A stretch of 64,000 bases of DNA from an uncultured Senegalimassilia sp. (GCF_934630535.1 NZ_CAKTVU010000009.1:1-64000); one strand, 5' to 3'; positions 16,450 through 25,766 are shown, counted from the stretch's first letter. Notes: generated from the sequence alone by a model not told the origin. Numbers and translations are program-made.

Positions 16450-16654
16450 GCTGCGCTCCTTCACCGCGGGACGCACCCGCGAGCTCGATCTTACTTGCAA
16501 ACATATAGTCGGCCGCTGCACCTCAATCGCGGCCGGTCGCGGCGGCGCGGTCGCGATCGACCACCGTGCCGCTACCCCCAAAACACCTGGTCGCACGCTT
16601 GCGCAACGCGACCGCTTCGCACGATCGCCCACACCAACGACGCCGGCATCCGCG

Positions 16655-17656
16655 CTACCCGAACAGGCGCAGGTAGCGGTCGACCAGGCCCATCGTGCCT
16701 TCCATGTAACCCTTCATGTAGCCCTGCACCGGCGTGGAGTCCTGGTGGCTGCCCATCCACGCCATCATCTGGATGCGGCGCTGCAGGATGAACGTGTCGA
16801 TTTCCACGAAGTCGGTGTCGGTGAACGGCAGCACTTTGCGGTAGCCGTCAAGCCACGCGTTGACCAGGTCGGGGACGTCATCGCGCTCCTCGATGAACGT
16901 CAGCGCGCCGGCAAGGTCGTGCAGGTGCCAACCGAAGCCGAAGTCGTCGAAGTCGATGACCTTGATCACGTCGCCCTCGACGATGATGTTCGTATCGCGC
17001 AGGTCGGCATGGATGACGCCGTAGTTCTGGTCCGTCTTGCCATATCGCTCCAAGCGCGCCTTGATGATGTCGCAGCAACGCTCGATCTTCGCCTGAGCCT
17101 CAGGGTGCAGATCCGGGTAGTCGCGCCAGTTTCCCCAGATGGCGTTGGGGCCGATGACGTTGTCGAAGTCCCATTCGAAGCGCTTGATGTCCTTTGTGCC
17201 GTTCCAGATCTCGGTCTGGCGGTGCAAGTAGGCAGTCGTTTTGCCGAGCACGCGGAAATGCGCCGGCGCCACCTCGGGCGAATTGTCGTGCTCAAGCGTT
17301 TCGCCGGTCAGGAACTCGGTTGCCACGCAGAAGTAGCAGATACCGTCGCGCTCGATCTGCTGGATGTAGGACCCATCGCGCGCCGGGATGGGATTGGCCA
17401 CCTTCAGCGGCGTGTAGTCGTTGATCTGGCGCAGCCAGCTGATTTCGCTCTCGTACTCCTCAAGCTTGTGGTAACCCGGGCGCCCGACGCGCAGCACGAA
17501 CAGCTTTTCGCTGGTCAGCAGATTGTATACCAAATAGGTTGCGTTTTCGGAAAACGCCAACAGCTTCACGTCGAAGTCGTCGTAGGGGTAGCGCGCGGCG
17601 GCGGAGCGCGCCACTTCCATGAACACTTCGGGATTCTCGAAATTCGTTGCCATCAT
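16655..17656 (-). CDS. APH-fold kinase, probable ethanolamine or related amino-alcohol kinase
   Basis: 333 residues of the aminoglycoside-phosphotransferase/choline-kinase superfamily. ATP-site strand FSENATYLVYNL, lysine-equivalent region LFVLRVGRPG, catalytic loop YGVIHADLRDTNIIV (HxDxxxxN) and KVIDFDDFGFGWHLHD. It directly follows the class III aminotransferase of phospholyase type (66 bases), as in the mammalian pairing of hydroxylysine kinase or ethanolamine kinase with phospholyases. Inference: it makes O-phosphoethanolamine, or a similar phospho-amine, from the imported amine. AAGGAG precedes two consecutive ATGs (17656 and 17653); the second has the better spacing. Alternatives are hydroxylysine or homoserine kinase activity. 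Confidence 0.82.
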   Translation of the reverse strand: MMATNFENPEVFMEVARSAAARYPYDDFDVKLLAFSENATYLVYNLLTSEKLFVLRVGRPGYHKLEEYESEISWLRQINDYTPLKVANPIPARDGSYIQQIERDGICYFCVATEFLTGETLEHDNSPEVAPAHFRVLGKTTAYLHRQTEIWNGTKDIKRFEWDFDNVIGPNAIWGNWRDYPDLHPEAQAKIERCCDIIKARLERYGKTDQNYGVIHADLRDTNIIVEGDVIKVIDFDDFGFGWHLHDLAGALTFIEERDDVPDLVNAWLDGYRKVLPFTDTDFVEIDTFILQRRIQMMAWMGSHQDSTPVQGYMKGYMEGTMGLVDRYLRLFG

Positions 17657-17722
17657 GATCTCCTTGCAATCGCAGATGCGGCCAGGCGGGCGCCGACGCG
17701 GGCGCCCGCCGCCGCATCCCTT

Positions 17723-19063
17723 CTAGCGTTCCAGCTGTTCAAGCGACGTTTCCAGCGCGCTGGCGAAAAAGTCCAGGTCGGCGTCGTCGAACACCAGCGG
17801 CGGGCGCACCTTCAGCACGTTGCCGTACGGCCCGCACAGCGAGATGAGCACGCGATTCTCGCGCAGTTGCTCGATAAGCCTCACGGCAAAGGGGCGATCA
17901 GCCTCGAGCGTGCCGGGGCGCACCACCTCCACGCCGTTGAATAAGCCTGCGCCGCGCACGTCCGCCAGCTGCGGGTGGCGCGAGGCGACATCGCGCATCG
18001 CCTTGCGCAGCTTCTCGCCCATCTCGTGCGTGTGCGCCAGGACGTCGTTCTCGCGAATGTAGTCGAGCACCGCCTGCGCCGCGGCCATGGACACGGGGTT
18101 GCCGGCGAACGTGTTGAAGTACGGGTTGTTCTCGGCGAACGCGTCGAGCACATCGGAACGGATAGCCATGGCCGCGCACGGGATGCCGTTGGCCATGGGC
18201 TTTCCCATGGTGACGATGTCGGGCACGATGCCGTGGCGCTCGAATCCCCAGAACGCATCGCCCGTGCGGCAGAATCCGGGCTGCACCTCATCGGCGATGT
18301 AGGCGCCGCCTTCGCGATGCACCAGGTCGATGACCGGTTTCAGGAAACCACGCACGCCGGGGATGATGCCATCGGAGGAGAATATGCCATCGAAGAGCAC
18401 GCCGGCGAACTTGATGCCGTGACGACGCATGTCGGCGATCTGCACCGAGATCTGGTCGCACATCCACGGCCCCAGATCCTCGGTACCCAAGCGGAACGTG
18501 TCGGGCGAGGGGATCATGCGCATGGTACGGCTCATGGCAACGGTTTTGCCGATGGACGGCGACAGCCCCGAGATCAGCGCCGTGTTGCCGTGGTACGCCT
18601 CGCCGGTCACGATGATGCCCTCGCCGCCGGTGTAAAGCTGCGCGCAACGTACGGCCAGGTCATTGGCCTCGGAGCCCGAGCACATGAACATGATGCGGTC
18701 GATCTCGCCCGGCATGGTGGACAGCAGGTCCTCCGCGTAGTTCAAGATGTTCTCGTGCACGTAGCGCGTGTGCGTGTTCAGCAGCTGCATCTGACGCGTG
18801 ACGGCTTCGGTGATCGCCGGGTTGCTGTGGCCCATGGACGGGATGTTGTTGTACATGTCCAGATACTCGGTGCCGTCGGCGTCGAACAGGCGCGTGCCGC
18901 GGCCGCGCACCAGGTGCAACGGCTTCTGGTAAAACAGGCGGTAGCACGGCCCGAGCACCTTGCGGCGCGCGACCAGGTCGTGCAGCTCGCCGTCGAGCGT
19001 GCCAAGGTCGTCCATGTTGAAGCTGTTCGATTCCAGGATGCCGCAATCCTCAGAAGTGCTCAT
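17723..19063 (-). CDS. PLP-dependent class III aminotransferase of the phospho-amine phospholyase type
   Basis: 446 residues. Class III fold with PLP lysine in VTMGKPMANGIP and the aspartate in AYIADEVQPGFCRTG. Several stretches match the ethanolamine-phosphate and phosphohydroxylysine phospholyases (AGXT2L1/2 type) rather than ordinary transaminases: LNTHTRYVHENILNYAEDL, MFMCSGSEANDLAVRCAQ and PYFNTFAGNPVSMAAAQAVL. These enzymes eliminate phosphate and ammonia from a phospho-amine, giving an aldehyde (acetaldehyde from phosphoethanolamine). The ATG at 19063 has GAGG upstream; an upstream in-frame start at 19183 would add a basic, low-quality leader. It sits between the permease and kinase genes, which supports the pathway. 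Confidence 0.82.
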   Translation of the reverse strand: MSTSEDCGILESNSFNMDDLGTLDGELHDLVARRKVLGPCYRLFYQKPLHLVRGRGTRLFDADGTEYLDMYNNIPSMGHSNPAITEAVTRQMQLLNTHTRYVHENILNYAEDLLSTMPGEIDRIMFMCSGSEANDLAVRCAQLYTGGEGIIVTGEAYHGNTALISGLSPSIGKTVAMSRTMRMIPSPDTFRLGTEDLGPWMCDQISVQIADMRRHGIKFAGVLFDGIFSSDGIIPGVRGFLKPVIDLVHREGGAYIADEVQPGFCRTGDAFWGFERHGIVPDIVTMGKPMANGIPCAAMAIRSDVLDAFAENNPYFNTFAGNPVSMAAAQAVLDYIRENDVLAHTHEMGEKLRKAMRDVASRHPQLADVRGAGLFNGVEVVRPGTLEADRPFAVRLIEQLRENRVLISLCGPYGNVLKVRPPLVFDDADLDFFASALETSLEQLER

Positions 19064-19248
19064 GTTTTGCCTCGTTTCGTACGGGAAATGATGGATGGGA
19101 GTTTGCGGGAAACGTGCGCGCGGGCGCGAGAAGGGGCGGGCAAACTGCCGCCGAACACGGGGCGCGCGGGATGCGAGAAGCACAGGGAGGCGGTGCGACG
19201 GCTGCGGGCGGGCGCGATACCCTGCAGCCGCGGCCGTCGCGCAGGCCG

Positions 19249-20688
19249 CTAGCCCAGTTCCGCCTCGGCCGCCTTCAGCGCCGCGAATTCTTCCTCAGGC
19301 GCGTTTCCGACCAGGTGCTTTCTCGAGTAGGCGAAGAAGTACACCATGAGGCCCGCCAGCACGGCAAGCGTGCAGCCGGCGGCAAAGGCGTCGACCACGA
19401 AGGTCGAGACGATGGCTACGAGCGACAGCACGAACGAGATGCTGGTCAAAACGATGCCGCCGGGCGTCTTGAAACCGCGCTCCATGTCGGGTTCTTTCTT
19501 GCGCAGGATAATGTGCGACAGGTTCATCATGGCGTAGGACACGCACGCGGCGAACACAGCCATGTTCAGCAAGATGTCGCCGTTTTGCACGATTGCGGCC
19601 AGGGCGAACGCGATAGCGCCGAGCACGACGAGCGCAACGTACGGCGTCTTGCGAGAACCGGTGACCGACAGGAACTTCGGCAGATAGCCGGCGCGGGACA
19701 GGGCAAAAGCCTGGCGGGAGCCGGAGAACACCGTGGAGAAGAACGACGCCACCAAGCCGGCAAGGCCCGCATAGTTCACGAACGTCGCCAGCGGGCCTTC
19801 GCCCACCTCGTTCAGCGCGTCGACCAGAGGCGCAGCCGCGGTGCCGGCAAATTCGGCCCCGGCGCCGCCGGCGGTCAGAATGAGCACGAGCGCGCCGGTG
19901 ACCATGAGCGTCAGCATGGCGCCGATGATGCCGCGAGGCATATCGCGCTTGGGGTCGGCCGATTCCTCAGCGGCCAGCGGCACGCCTTCGACGGCCAGGA
20001 ACAGCCAGATGCCGAACGGCAGCGCCGAGAGCACGCCGCCGAGCCCAAAGGGCAAAAGCGTGGTGCCGCCGTCGACTGCGGGCGCGATGTTGAACAGATT
20101 CGCCGCGTCGAAATGCGGCGCGATGCCGACGAAGAATGCAATGAGCGCCACCATGGCGACCGCCGTGATGCCGAACACGATTTTGAGCGCCTCGCCCACG
20201 CCGATCAGGTGGATGCCGACGAACACGACGAAGAAGAAGCCGATGATCGCGGCTGACGGGACGTCGGAGAACAGGCCGAGCGCATGCACGTACGCCGCGA
20301 TGAACGTCGAGATCGCCGCCGGGCAGATGGTGTACTCGATGAGGATGGCGAATCCGGTGAGCGCGCCGCCGACCTTGCCCATGGCGCGGCGGGCGAAGCC
20401 GTAGCCGGCGCCGGCCGCCGGCATCGCCGACGACATTTCGGCCAGGCCGAGCACCATGAACAGGTACATCGCGCCCATCACCAGGAACGCGATCAGCATT
20501 CCCAGCCAGCCGCCGTAGCCGATTCCGTAGTTCCAACCTGAGAAGTCTCCGCTGATCACATACGCGATTCCAAGACTCATCAGCAGCACCCAGTTGACGG
20601 AGCCCTTCTTAAGCGATCGCTTTTCGAAGTACTCTTTCGACTCCGCCGTTCCGCCGCCAAGAACGGCCGTTCCTGCGGGTGGGGTCAT
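19249..20688 (-). CDS. APC-family permease resembling ethanolamine permeases
   Basis: 479 residues with about 12 membrane helices. The first helix, GIAYVISGDFSGWNYGIGYG, and the second region, AEMSSAMPAAGAGYGFARRA, are characteristic of the ethanolamine (EAT) branch of the amino acid-polyamine-organocation family rather than of amino-acid permeases in general. A conserved VEGVPLAAEESADPKRDMPRG loop follows helix 6. It is the first gene of the permease-phospholyase-kinase-PII series on the minus strand and would bring in the amine they act on. Gap to the phospholyase gene is 185 bases. Substrate assignment is from subfamily resemblance and context. Confidence 0.85.
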   Translation of the reverse strand: MTPPAGTAVLGGGTAESKEYFEKRSLKKGSVNWVLLMSLGIAYVISGDFSGWNYGIGYGGWLGMLIAFLVMGAMYLFMVLGLAEMSSAMPAAGAGYGFARRAMGKVGGALTGFAILIEYTICPAAISTFIAAYVHALGLFSDVPSAAIIGFFFVVFVGIHLIGVGEALKIVFGITAVAMVALIAFFVGIAPHFDAANLFNIAPAVDGGTTLLPFGLGGVLSALPFGIWLFLAVEGVPLAAEESADPKRDMPRGIIGAMLTLMVTGALVLILTAGGAGAEFAGTAAAPLVDALNEVGEGPLATFVNYAGLAGLVASFFSTVFSGSRQAFALSRAGYLPKFLSVTGSRKTPYVALVVLGAIAFALAAIVQNGDILLNMAVFAACVSYAMMNLSHIILRKKEPDMERGFKTPGGIVLTSISFVLSLVAIVSTFVVDAFAAGCTLAVLAGLMVYFFAYSRKHLVGNAPEEEFAALKAAEAELG

Positions 20689-20915
20689 AAGGCATCACAT
20701 CCTTCGTTTCGTTTCCTACCTTGCAAATGTCGATCGATCCGTTTGCACGGTTTGCATAGTAGGTTCGGAGGTGCGAGGGCAGCCGGACAACGTGCGCGTT
20801 AGCAAAGCTTCAACCGAAGCGAAACAAGCGCGAAACTCAGCGGAAGCGAACACGTTACATGCGCCCGCAGCGCGAAACGGGCGGGCGGGCTGCGGGCAGG
20901 CCGCGGGCGGGCGGG

Positions 20916-21052
20916 AAACGCGATACGTCTGCGTTTTAATCGCCCCCGGCGCAGTAGCACCAGAAACATCGAATGCATTTCCCCAGGTCACAGCGCTGCA
21001 CATAACACTGTCTGCGACGCGCCGCGTATTAAAACGCAGACGTATCGCGTTT
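20916..21052 (+). repeat. Covarying-hairpin element, family R4, copy 4
   Basis: 137 bp with a perfect 25-bp terminal inverted repeat (20916-20940 / 21028-21052, AAACGCGATACGTCTGCG...). Internal GCAGTAGCACC at 20951-20961 and ATGCATTTCCCCAGGTCA at 20973-20990. This is the best-preserved copy. Confidence 0.88.
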
Positions 21053-21106
21053 TGCGAGAACAGGCGCGCGGGGAGCAAGCGCAAACGGGGCCCGCGAGCG
21101 CAAAAA

Positions 21107-21135
21107 AGCCCCGCAGCTGAAGCTGCGGGGCTTTT
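21107..21135 (-). terminator. Bidirectional Rho-independent terminator
   Basis: Perfect 12-bp stem AGCCCCGCAGCT / AGCTGCGGGGCT with a 2-base GA loop; T6 follows on the minus strand and T4 on the plus strand. It ends the TorD-NapG-NapH transcript. The 190 bases between it and the napH-like stop codon hold nothing recognisable. Confidence 0.88.
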
Positions 21136-21329
21136 AAGACGGCAAAGCGCACGCGGTTTCGCAAGCGCGATTTTGAGCGGACGAGCAAAGGCCATCGCTT
21201 GTAGCAAGCACCTTGAGGGCACGACGTACAGCGAGGAGCACCGACTGTTCGTCGACGCGCCCACCGAGCACAAGCTGCGCGTCGCGGAGCGCGGAGCGAT
21301 GCGGATTCGCAGGGCGAGCCGGCCGCCGA

Positions 21330-22817
21330 CTATTTCAGCAGCTTGATGCTGATGGCCTTTGCCGGGCAGGCCTCCACGCACTTGCCGCATTTCGAGCACT
21401 CGGGGATGCGGCGCGAGTGCGGGTCGAGCTGCTCGGGGCACGCGTCGACGCACGCATGGCAATCCACGCCGCGGCTGCGCAGGCACGCGTCGGCCTTGAC
21501 GCGCGGGCGCAGTGTGACATTGAGGTTCGACAACAGGCTGACCAGGGCGGATATGGGACAGATCTTGCTGCACCACTTGCGCAGGACCGTGACCTCCGCG
21601 ATCAGGATGATCGGGAAGACGACGAGCGCCCAGGTGGGCTCGTTGAACTGCACCAGGTTCCACAGCCCGATGATAGTCGCGAACGTCAGGCCGATCGGGC
21701 AGATAAGGCAAAACACCGGGAAGCCGAACACGGCCGCAGAAGCCAGCGTTCCCACCAGCACCGCATGACGGCTATCCAACCGCACGCCGTCGCGCGCGCC
21801 TCCCACCGGGGCCAACGCCTTACCGCACGCAGACGCGCCCGCGCAAGCCGCGCACGCGGAGGGCGTGCAGGTGGGAGCCACCTCCGACGCGGGCGCGGAG
21901 TCGGATGCGGCGGGATGAGCTGGGCGGCTTTCGCCCGCGCCCTCCCCCCTCGCTGCCGCAGCGTCCGTAGCTGCCGCCGTTCCGGTAACGGAGGGCGTGC
22001 AGGCTAGCTGCGTTTCCTCAGGTTCGGCGGTTTTGCTGCCAAAAACTGCGCGAGTGCGTGCGGAATCGAGCGAGCGGGACCCGGAATCGGCTGCGCAGGC
22101 GTTGGTTGTGCGTCCTGAAGCTGCGGTTGTTACATGAAGCGCGTCGTTCGCGCATTCATCCGCTGCCGGCAACACGCACTCGCGCGTTTTTTGGCAGCTG
22201 GCGCCCGATACCGTTCGAATTCGAGGCCTGGCAGCATCAACCGGGTCGGCCGAGGCCTCCGCCTGGGCGGAACCCGCATCGAGCTCACCGCAAGAGGCAG
22301 GGTTATCGTGCCCGGCGTCGGACCCCGCCGCGGTGTCGCGCTCCGCCGCGTTCTTGGCCGAGGCGGCGCGCTTTTTCGGGCGGAAGAACTTCTGCAGCCA
22401 GGGCACGGGGCACATCCAGGCGCAAAACGCCTTGCCCACCAGGGCGATCAGCACCACGACTAACGCGAACAGCAACAGCGGATGCAGCATGACGCCCTTC
22501 GCACCCGCCATGGTCTCAAGCGCGCCCAATGGGCAGATGGCCGAGATCTGCTGGATGCCGAACGCCGAGGGCGTGCCGATGTCCACGTGAAACGCCATGC
22601 CAACCAGCACGAACGCCACGCACGCAAGCGCAACCCACCCACGTGCCGTACGGAAGCGGGACTTTTTGGGCGCGCCCTTAGAAGCCGCCCTTCCATGATT
22701 TGCAGACGTATCGGATGCATCAGAGGGCGGGACAACCGCGCCAGTCGCCGAAGCGGCGCGCGGCCGCCCCTGCGATTGCTCATGTCCCAGCAAGATGTCG
22801 TCGTTTTCCCTGCTCAT
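21330..22817 (-). CDS. NapH-like membrane quinol dehydrogenase subunit with a long disordered insert
   Basis: 495 residues. The ends follow the NapH/MauN family: hydrophobic helices, ICPLGALETM, FCAWMCPVPWLQKFF (CxxxCP motif near residue 135), a second pair FCLICPIGLTF and WCSKICPISAL, and two C-terminal ferredoxin motifs (CHACVDACP, CSKCGKCVEACP). Family role: oxidise menaquinol and pass electrons through Fe-S clusters to a periplasmic partner. Residues about 150-345 are an Ala/Ser/Thr/Asp-rich stretch with no fold signal, splitting the helices into two halves; normal NapH is under 300 residues. Starts 3 bases after the NapG-like stop codon. Confidence 0.87.
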   Translation of the reverse strand: MSRENDDILLGHEQSQGRPRAASATGAVVPPSDASDTSANHGRAASKGAPKKSRFRTARGWVALACVAFVLVGMAFHVDIGTPSAFGIQQISAICPLGALETMAGAKGVMLHPLLLFALVVVLIALVGKAFCAWMCPVPWLQKFFRPKKRAASAKNAAERDTAAGSDAGHDNPASCGELDAGSAQAEASADPVDAARPRIRTVSGASCQKTRECVLPAADECANDALHVTTAASGRTTNACAADSGSRSLDSARTRAVFGSKTAEPEETQLACTPSVTGTAAATDAAAARGEGAGESRPAHPAASDSAPASEVAPTCTPSACAACAGASACGKALAPVGGARDGVRLDSRHAVLVGTLASAAVFGFPVFCLICPIGLTFATIIGLWNLVQFNEPTWALVVFPIILIAEVTVLRKWCSKICPISALVSLLSNLNVTLRPRVKADACLRSRGVDCHACVDACPEQLDPHSRRIPECSKCGKCVEACPAKAISIKLLK

Positions 22818-22820
22818 CGC

Positions 22821-23420
22821 CTAGGCCTCCTTCCCTGCTGCGCGCACGTTGATGCCGCGGTCGGTGCCGCCGGCGAACGCGAGGTAGCTGTTCGACGGGC
22901 ATGCGTTCTCACACGCGCCGCATCCGTTGCATTTCGCCTGATCGACGACGGGGCGGTTCGCATCGTCCAGCGCGATCGCCCCGTACGGGCACGAGTCGAC
23001 GCACACCTGGCAGCCGCCTTGGGCCCATGCGATGCAACGCTCGCGGTCCACGACCGCGATGCCGATGACCTGCGCCGGGTCGTGCGCGCCCGCGATCGAC
23101 CCCGCCGGGCACACGTCCTCGCACACGCCGCAAAAGTCGCACGCGCCGCGATGGAAATCCATGATGGGCGTACGCCAGTTCAGCACGCCGTCCTCGAGCA
23201 CGCCCGTGCGCAGGCAGCGCTGCGGGCAGGCCGTTTCGCACCGATTGCACTTCAAGCAGATGGCGCGGAAATGCGCCTCGTCCTGCGCGCCGGGAGGGCG
23301 CAAAAGCCCCCGATCCTCGCCTTCCAGCGCATACGCCACGCCGCCGACCGCAAACATGCCGGCCACGGCGCCGGCGCCGACCAGCACCCCGCGGCGCGTG
23401 ATGCTCGGCTGATCGCCCAT
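22821..23420 (-). CDS. NapG/MauM-like Tat-exported ferredoxin
   Basis: 199 residues. Tat signal ITRRGVLVGAGAVAGMFAVG at the N-terminus, then four 4Fe-4S quartets: CLKCNRCETACP, CDFCGVCEDVCP, CQVCVDSCP preceded by CIAW, and CNGCGACENACP. NapG-type proteins accept electrons from NapH and hand them to a periplasmic reductase or cytochrome. ATG at 23420 is chosen because AAAGGA is 8 bases upstream; the earlier in-frame ATG at 23438 lacks a site. It lies between torD and napH-like genes, so this is one quinol-to-periplasm electron module. Confidence 0.88.
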   Translation of the reverse strand: MGDQPSITRRGVLVGAGAVAGMFAVGGVAYALEGEDRGLLRPPGAQDEAHFRAICLKCNRCETACPQRCLRTGVLEDGVLNWRTPIMDFHRGACDFCGVCEDVCPAGSIAGAHDPAQVIGIAVVDRERCIAWAQGGCQVCVDSCPYGAIALDDANRPVVDQAKCNGCGACENACPSNSYLAFAGGTDRGINVRAAGKEA

Positions 23421-23491
23421 GAACCTATCCTTTCTCATCTCACGGCCGCACCCCCTCGGCCCCTTTTCCCCAATCCATCAGGCGAAACGCG

Positions 23492-24235
23492 CTATGCTGC
23501 CCGCTTGCCTGCCAGATCTTGCAAAACCTCTAGCTCGTCGGCGATGACGTCGGTCTCCATGTGCACGAACCCGCGCGTCACCTTCGCAACGCCGCGATAG
23601 AAACGCGTTTCCGCCACATCGAGCACGGCATCGCACAAATCGTCGACCCAATTGAGCTGATGCAACCGGTGAAAATCGGAGACCGTTTCACCAAGCGCCT
23701 GGGCGCGCGCAAAATCGCCCGCCAGAAGCGCGGCGTTCGTACGCTCGATGACCGTCGCCAGGAACTCGAACTCAAACGACACATGGTCCTCGGGAACATG
23801 CAGATCGGCCTGGGGCTGGATGCCCTGCTCGCAATACATCTTGTAGACCTCGTCGCGCGCCTCCTGCATCATGAGCCCGAGCTGGCTGGTGAACACGCTT
23901 TCGAACGGCGTGGCGGCGAACGTCTCGTAATTCCCCGCTGCCAGGAACGTGTGCGCATAATCGCAGGCCAGCGCCTGGCGCGTGCCGGAATTCACATGGC
24001 GAAGGTAGCGGCGCATGTCGTCGTAGCCTTGGGCGATGAGGTCGTCATCGCCGTCCATTCCGGCGAAATCCATGCCCGCCAGATGCTCGACCTGCTCCTG
24101 CGTCAACTCGCGGAAGAACAGCTCGCCCAGCATGCGGTAGTACGCCGCACGCCCGGCGTTCACCTCGATGAGCTGGGAAATCAGCTGATCGCGCTCTTCT
24201 TGTTGCTGCGTCTTCGCCGCGTTGTCGTCGGCCAT
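23492..24235 (-). CDS. TorD/DmsD-family redox-enzyme maturation chaperone
   Basis: 247 residues, all helical, with the TorD pattern YYRMLGELFFRELTQEQV near the start, ACDYAHTFLAAGNYE in the middle, then SVFTSQLGLMMQEARDEVYK and VPEDHVSFEFEFLATVIERT. These chaperones bind the Tat signal of molybdopterin catalytic subunits and hold them until cofactor insertion. AAAGGGG precedes the ATG. The likely client is the DmsA-like subunit encoded 2.2 kb upstream on the same strand. It heads the torD-napG-napH set. Confidence 0.88.
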   Translation of the reverse strand: MADDNAAKTQQQEERDQLISQLIEVNAGRAAYYRMLGELFFRELTQEQVEHLAGMDFAGMDGDDDLIAQGYDDMRRYLRHVNSGTRQALACDYAHTFLAAGNYETFAATPFESVFTSQLGLMMQEARDEVYKMYCEQGIQPQADLHVPEDHVSFEFEFLATVIERTNAALLAGDFARAQALGETVSDFHRLHQLNWVDDLCDAVLDVAETRFYRGVAKVTRGFVHMETDVIADELEVLQDLAGKRAA

Positions 24236-24715
24236 GATCGCCCCTTTCTGCCGAAGCGCCCGTTTGTCTTCGGGCGCTCACGTCCATTGTCGCCCCGCGC
24301 GAACGGGCAAACCGCGCGCAAAGGCCGAGTATCGATTTTCGTTAGCCGCATCCCATGCGCGACCCGCTGCCGTGACCGAGGCGCCAAGGATGCCCCGGCG
24401 GTGCAGGCACCCCGACGATGCCGGGGATATCCCGATATCGCCCAAGACGAAAGGTCGCGGCCGCGCGGCGAACGCTTTCGACAACGCCGAAAGCCGCTGC
24501 AGGTTGCACCATGCTCGATGCGCTCGCGGTTCGCATTCGCCGGGGGAAGGGAGGGAGGTAGGGAGAGCGAATACGAACCGCGAATACATCGCGGGAAAAG
24601 CCCGAAAGAGCGCTTGAAGGGAAGATCCCGTAAACCTCCGCTAAAAGCACGATCTGCGAAACGGGATCGGGATTCGGGAAGCCTACGCGGCATGCGAGAG
24701 CCCCTTCCCGCGGGG
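24236..24715. other. Intergenic region between dmsC-like and torD genes
   Basis: 480 bases without a gene. A hairpin with arms GCGGTTCGCATTCGC and GCGAATACGAACCGC lies around 24528-24583. An R4 element follows at 24716. Promoter for torD presumably lies here but no strong consensus is seen. Confidence 0.4.
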
Positions 24716-24852
24716 AAAGCCGATACGTCTGCGTTTGCTTTCCAGCCCCCCAAGTAGCTAGCTCGGTAAGGCAATCGTTTGCCCTAGTCAAACGGTTGTG
24801 CATAAATGAGCTACTTGGAGCTCCCCGGTTTAAGCGCAGACGTATCGGCTTT
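24716..24852 (+). repeat. Covarying-hairpin element, family R4, copy 5 (diverged)
   Basis: 137 bp; arms AAAGCCGATACGTCTGCG (24716-24733) and CGCAGACGTATCGGCTTT (24835-24852) are perfect complements, but the inner stem is lost. The interior motif is changed to GTTTGCCCTAGTCAAACG (24777-24794), and GTAGC is kept at 24754-24758. Confidence 0.82.
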
Positions 24853-24918
24853 CCGCCTCGCGCTTGCGCGCCAACGCGAATCGGCCCCGCCCCGGCGGCC
24901 TGAGCCGCCGGGCAAACC

Positions 24919-24950
24919 GGCCGGGGGAAGGGAATCCCCTTCCCCCGGCC
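24919..24950 (-). terminator. Terminator after the dmsABC-like operon
   Basis: Stem GGCCGGGGGAAGGG / CCCCTTCCCCCGGCC with a 3-4 base loop, followed by GGTTTG on the minus strand, only 7 bases after the dmsC-like stop. Confidence 0.75.
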
Positions 24951-24956
24951 TTGCGC

Positions 24957-25763
24957 TTACAGCACGTTCAGGAACAGGTTCGCGATCGGGACCGTGATCA
25001 GCCACATGATGCAGCGGTAGGACACCGCGCCCACGAACGCGCAGGCCAGCGAGCCGCCGGCCATGGCCATCAGGCTCTCGGGCTTCTTGCCGAGCAGCGC
25101 GCCGCACGCGGCCGGCACCACGCCGGCGCCCAGCACGGCCACGACCAGCAGCGCCCACTGCACGCCATCGGCGGGACCCGCCCACAACACGTAGGCTGCG
25201 GCGCCCACCGCGGCCAGCACGCCGCCGACCAGCAGCGCGCGACCGTACGGCGCCACGTCGGCGTCCTTGGCCTTCGCCGCCACGACCACCAGGTAGGCGG
25301 CGATGCCCTCGGGCACCGCGGTCAGCAGGTAGCCCAGCGGCAGCAGCTGGCTGCACCAGTTCGGGCGCGCCGCCATCAGGTAGGACTCGCCCGCCATGAA
25401 GCTCAGCAGCACGCCGAACACCGCGCCGATGACGGCGACGGCCTTGCGGGCGCCCGCGCCAGCCTCGCGCTTGACCAGCACCAGGTACACCACCACGCAC
25501 GCGCACAGGCAGCCCACCAGCAGCGCCTCAGTGAAGATGCCCGACGTCGGGTGGCTCAGCGCGCCCATCATGCGGTCGGGGTGCGACAGGTGCGTCACGG
25601 AAGCCAGACCGCCCACGACGGCGATCACCAGCGCCGCCAACGCCGCGGGAAACGCCGCGGCCTTCGCACGGCCGAGGAACTCATCGGCGGCGACGCACGC
25701 GAACATGCAGCCGCCCATGCCGGTCAGGGCCGTGAACAAAACCAGGGACCATTGGATCTCCAT
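24957..25763 (-). CDS. DmsC-like membrane anchor subunit
   Basis: 268 residues, eight hydrophobic helices, starting MEIQWSLVLFTALTGMGGCM and containing HLSHPDRMMGALSHPTSGIF after helix 2, the conserved region of DMSO reductase anchor (DmsC) proteins. It anchors the catalytic and ferredoxin subunits and oxidises menaquinol. It starts 3 bases after the DmsB-like gene; the terminator directly behind it closes the operon. Confidence 0.88.
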   Translation of the reverse strand: MEIQWSLVLFTALTGMGGCMFACVAADEFLGRAKAAAFPAALAALVIAVVGGLASVTHLSHPDRMMGALSHPTSGIFTEALLVGCLCACVVVYLVLVKREAGAGARKAVAVIGAVFGVLLSFMAGESYLMAARPNWCSQLLPLGYLLTAVPEGIAAYLVVVAAKAKDADVAPYGRALLVGGVLAAVGAAAYVLWAGPADGVQWALLVVAVLGAGVVPAACGALLGKKPESLMAMAGGSLACAFVGAVSYRCIMWLITVPIANLFLNVL

Positions 25764-25766
25764 GCC

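Noticed and set aside
22700..22722. TTTGCAGACGTATCGGATGC, resembling an R4 arm, inside the NapH-like gene
   Set aside because: Only about 15 bases match, there is no second arm or interior motif, and the gene frame is intact across it.
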